Source: an uncultured Bacteroidota bacterium | GTDB lineage: Bacteria > Bacteroidota > Bacteroidia > Chitinophagales > Chitinophagaceae | Assembly (NCBI GenBank): GCA_903904855.1 | Contig: CAIVEH010000236.1 | Span: forward strand, 20,819 to 84,818 | Length of the DNA stretch: 64,000 nt | Reading direction: 5' to 3' | Part shown: one piece after another, positions 63,874 to 64,000 of the stretch | How the letters are laid out: every line of letters starts with the position of its first letter | Position numbering within the stretch: position 1 is the first letter of the stretch | Translations under genes and position numbers: made by a program | Notes under the pieces: generated by a model | Told to the model about the DNA's origin: nothing | Databases searched by the model: none | What the model saw: the letters and a program-made list of their open reading frames with translations, nothing else

Positions 63874-63903
63874 AACGGCCCCGGGTTTCCGGGGCCGTTT
63901 TTT
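63874..63903 (+). terminator. Intrinsic terminator of the giant surface protein gene
   Basis: AACGGCCCCGG, GTTT, CCGGGGCCGTT then TTTT forms an 11-bp GC-rich stem, 38 bases after the stop codon. The intron-like sequence begins right after its T run. Confidence 0.93.
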
Positions 63904-63905
63904 CG

Positions 63906-64000
63906 GTGTGTCAGGCATGGATATAAGCTATAGGGTGGAAGTCCCGAATACGCTTTACAGTAGGGAGTATTAGCCAAGAGCAAGGGTGTCGCGGGCGACT
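63906..64000 (+). mobile_element. 5' end of a group II intron (partial, continues beyond the window)
   Basis: GTGTG at 63906-63910 fits the group II intron 5' end consensus (GUGYG). The following bases contain CTATAGGGTGGAAGTCCC and AGTATTAGCCAAGAGCAAGG then GTGTC, which I recall as conserved domain I segments (the AAGTCC loop and GCAAGGGTGTC) of bacterial group II introns in Bacteroidota. The element starts two bases after the T run of the terminator. Insertion just downstream of intrinsic terminators is typical of class C introns, though the class is not settled by this fragment. The maturase gene would lie to the right, outside the window. Confidence 0.75.

Overview
The window is chromosomal DNA from a member of the Bacteroidota. 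The evidence is a SusC/SusD pair, a second TonB-linked receptor next to a GLPGLI protein, the type IX secretion protein PorT, three proteins with C-terminal type IX sorting domains, an OstA-like/MCE pair, TTG-N21-TACCTTTA promoters, and starts that do not rely on Shine-Dalgarno sites. A Chitinophagia-like genome is my guess; nothing here fixes the family. I see no rRNA, tRNA or CRISPR array.

Layout. 1-8.6 kb: edge of a TetR regulator, TonB-type beta-barrel plus GLPGLI protein, OstA-like and MCE envelope proteins, and a GT2 glycosyltransferase with a TTG start. 8.8-13 kb: a DNase II-family protein with a Lys/Ala/Pro tail, a BatA-like membrane protein, and the remains of a toxin-antitoxin pair. 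13-17.8 kb: a stand-alone B12-binding subunit, enoyl-CoA hydratase, outer-membrane protein, cobalamin adenosyltransferase, an ABC ATPase and ispE. 17.8-26.6 kb: SusD/SusC, a soluble TPR hybrid histidine kinase, and a secreted protein cut by a frameshift. 26.6-36.7 kb: leuS, Uma2, an MBL hydrolase, small lipoproteins, a thioesterase, a tail-anchored response regulator, a peptide-type ABC permease and beta-barrel proteins. 36.9-44.1 kb: cold-shock protein, Kelch/T9SS protein, rhomboid protease, methyltransferase, and a ModE-like regulator followed by a porin and a TauE/SafE transporter. 44.1-51.7 kb: a LytTR two-component pair divergent from two serine hydrolases, then an HMA protein coupled to a TonB receptor.

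51.7-53.4 kb is a gene-free stretch with REP-like hairpins and decayed short repeats. It is followed by arfB, an OmpA/MORN gene cut by an in-frame TAG, a PcaF-like thiolase, porT, an orphan terminator that may end a small RNA, an EGF-like lipoprotein and a 1750-residue surface protein. The last 95 bases look like the 5' end of a group II intron inserted just after the terminator of that gene.

Functional themes are outer-membrane uptake (SusCD, TonB/HMA, porins), type IX export (PorT and its cargo), cobalamin-linked acyl-CoA metabolism, and two-component control. Several loci show decay: three genes or gene pairs carry stops or frameshifts. The most unusual items are the DNase II/H1-like fusion, the intron at a terminator, and the candidate small RNA.
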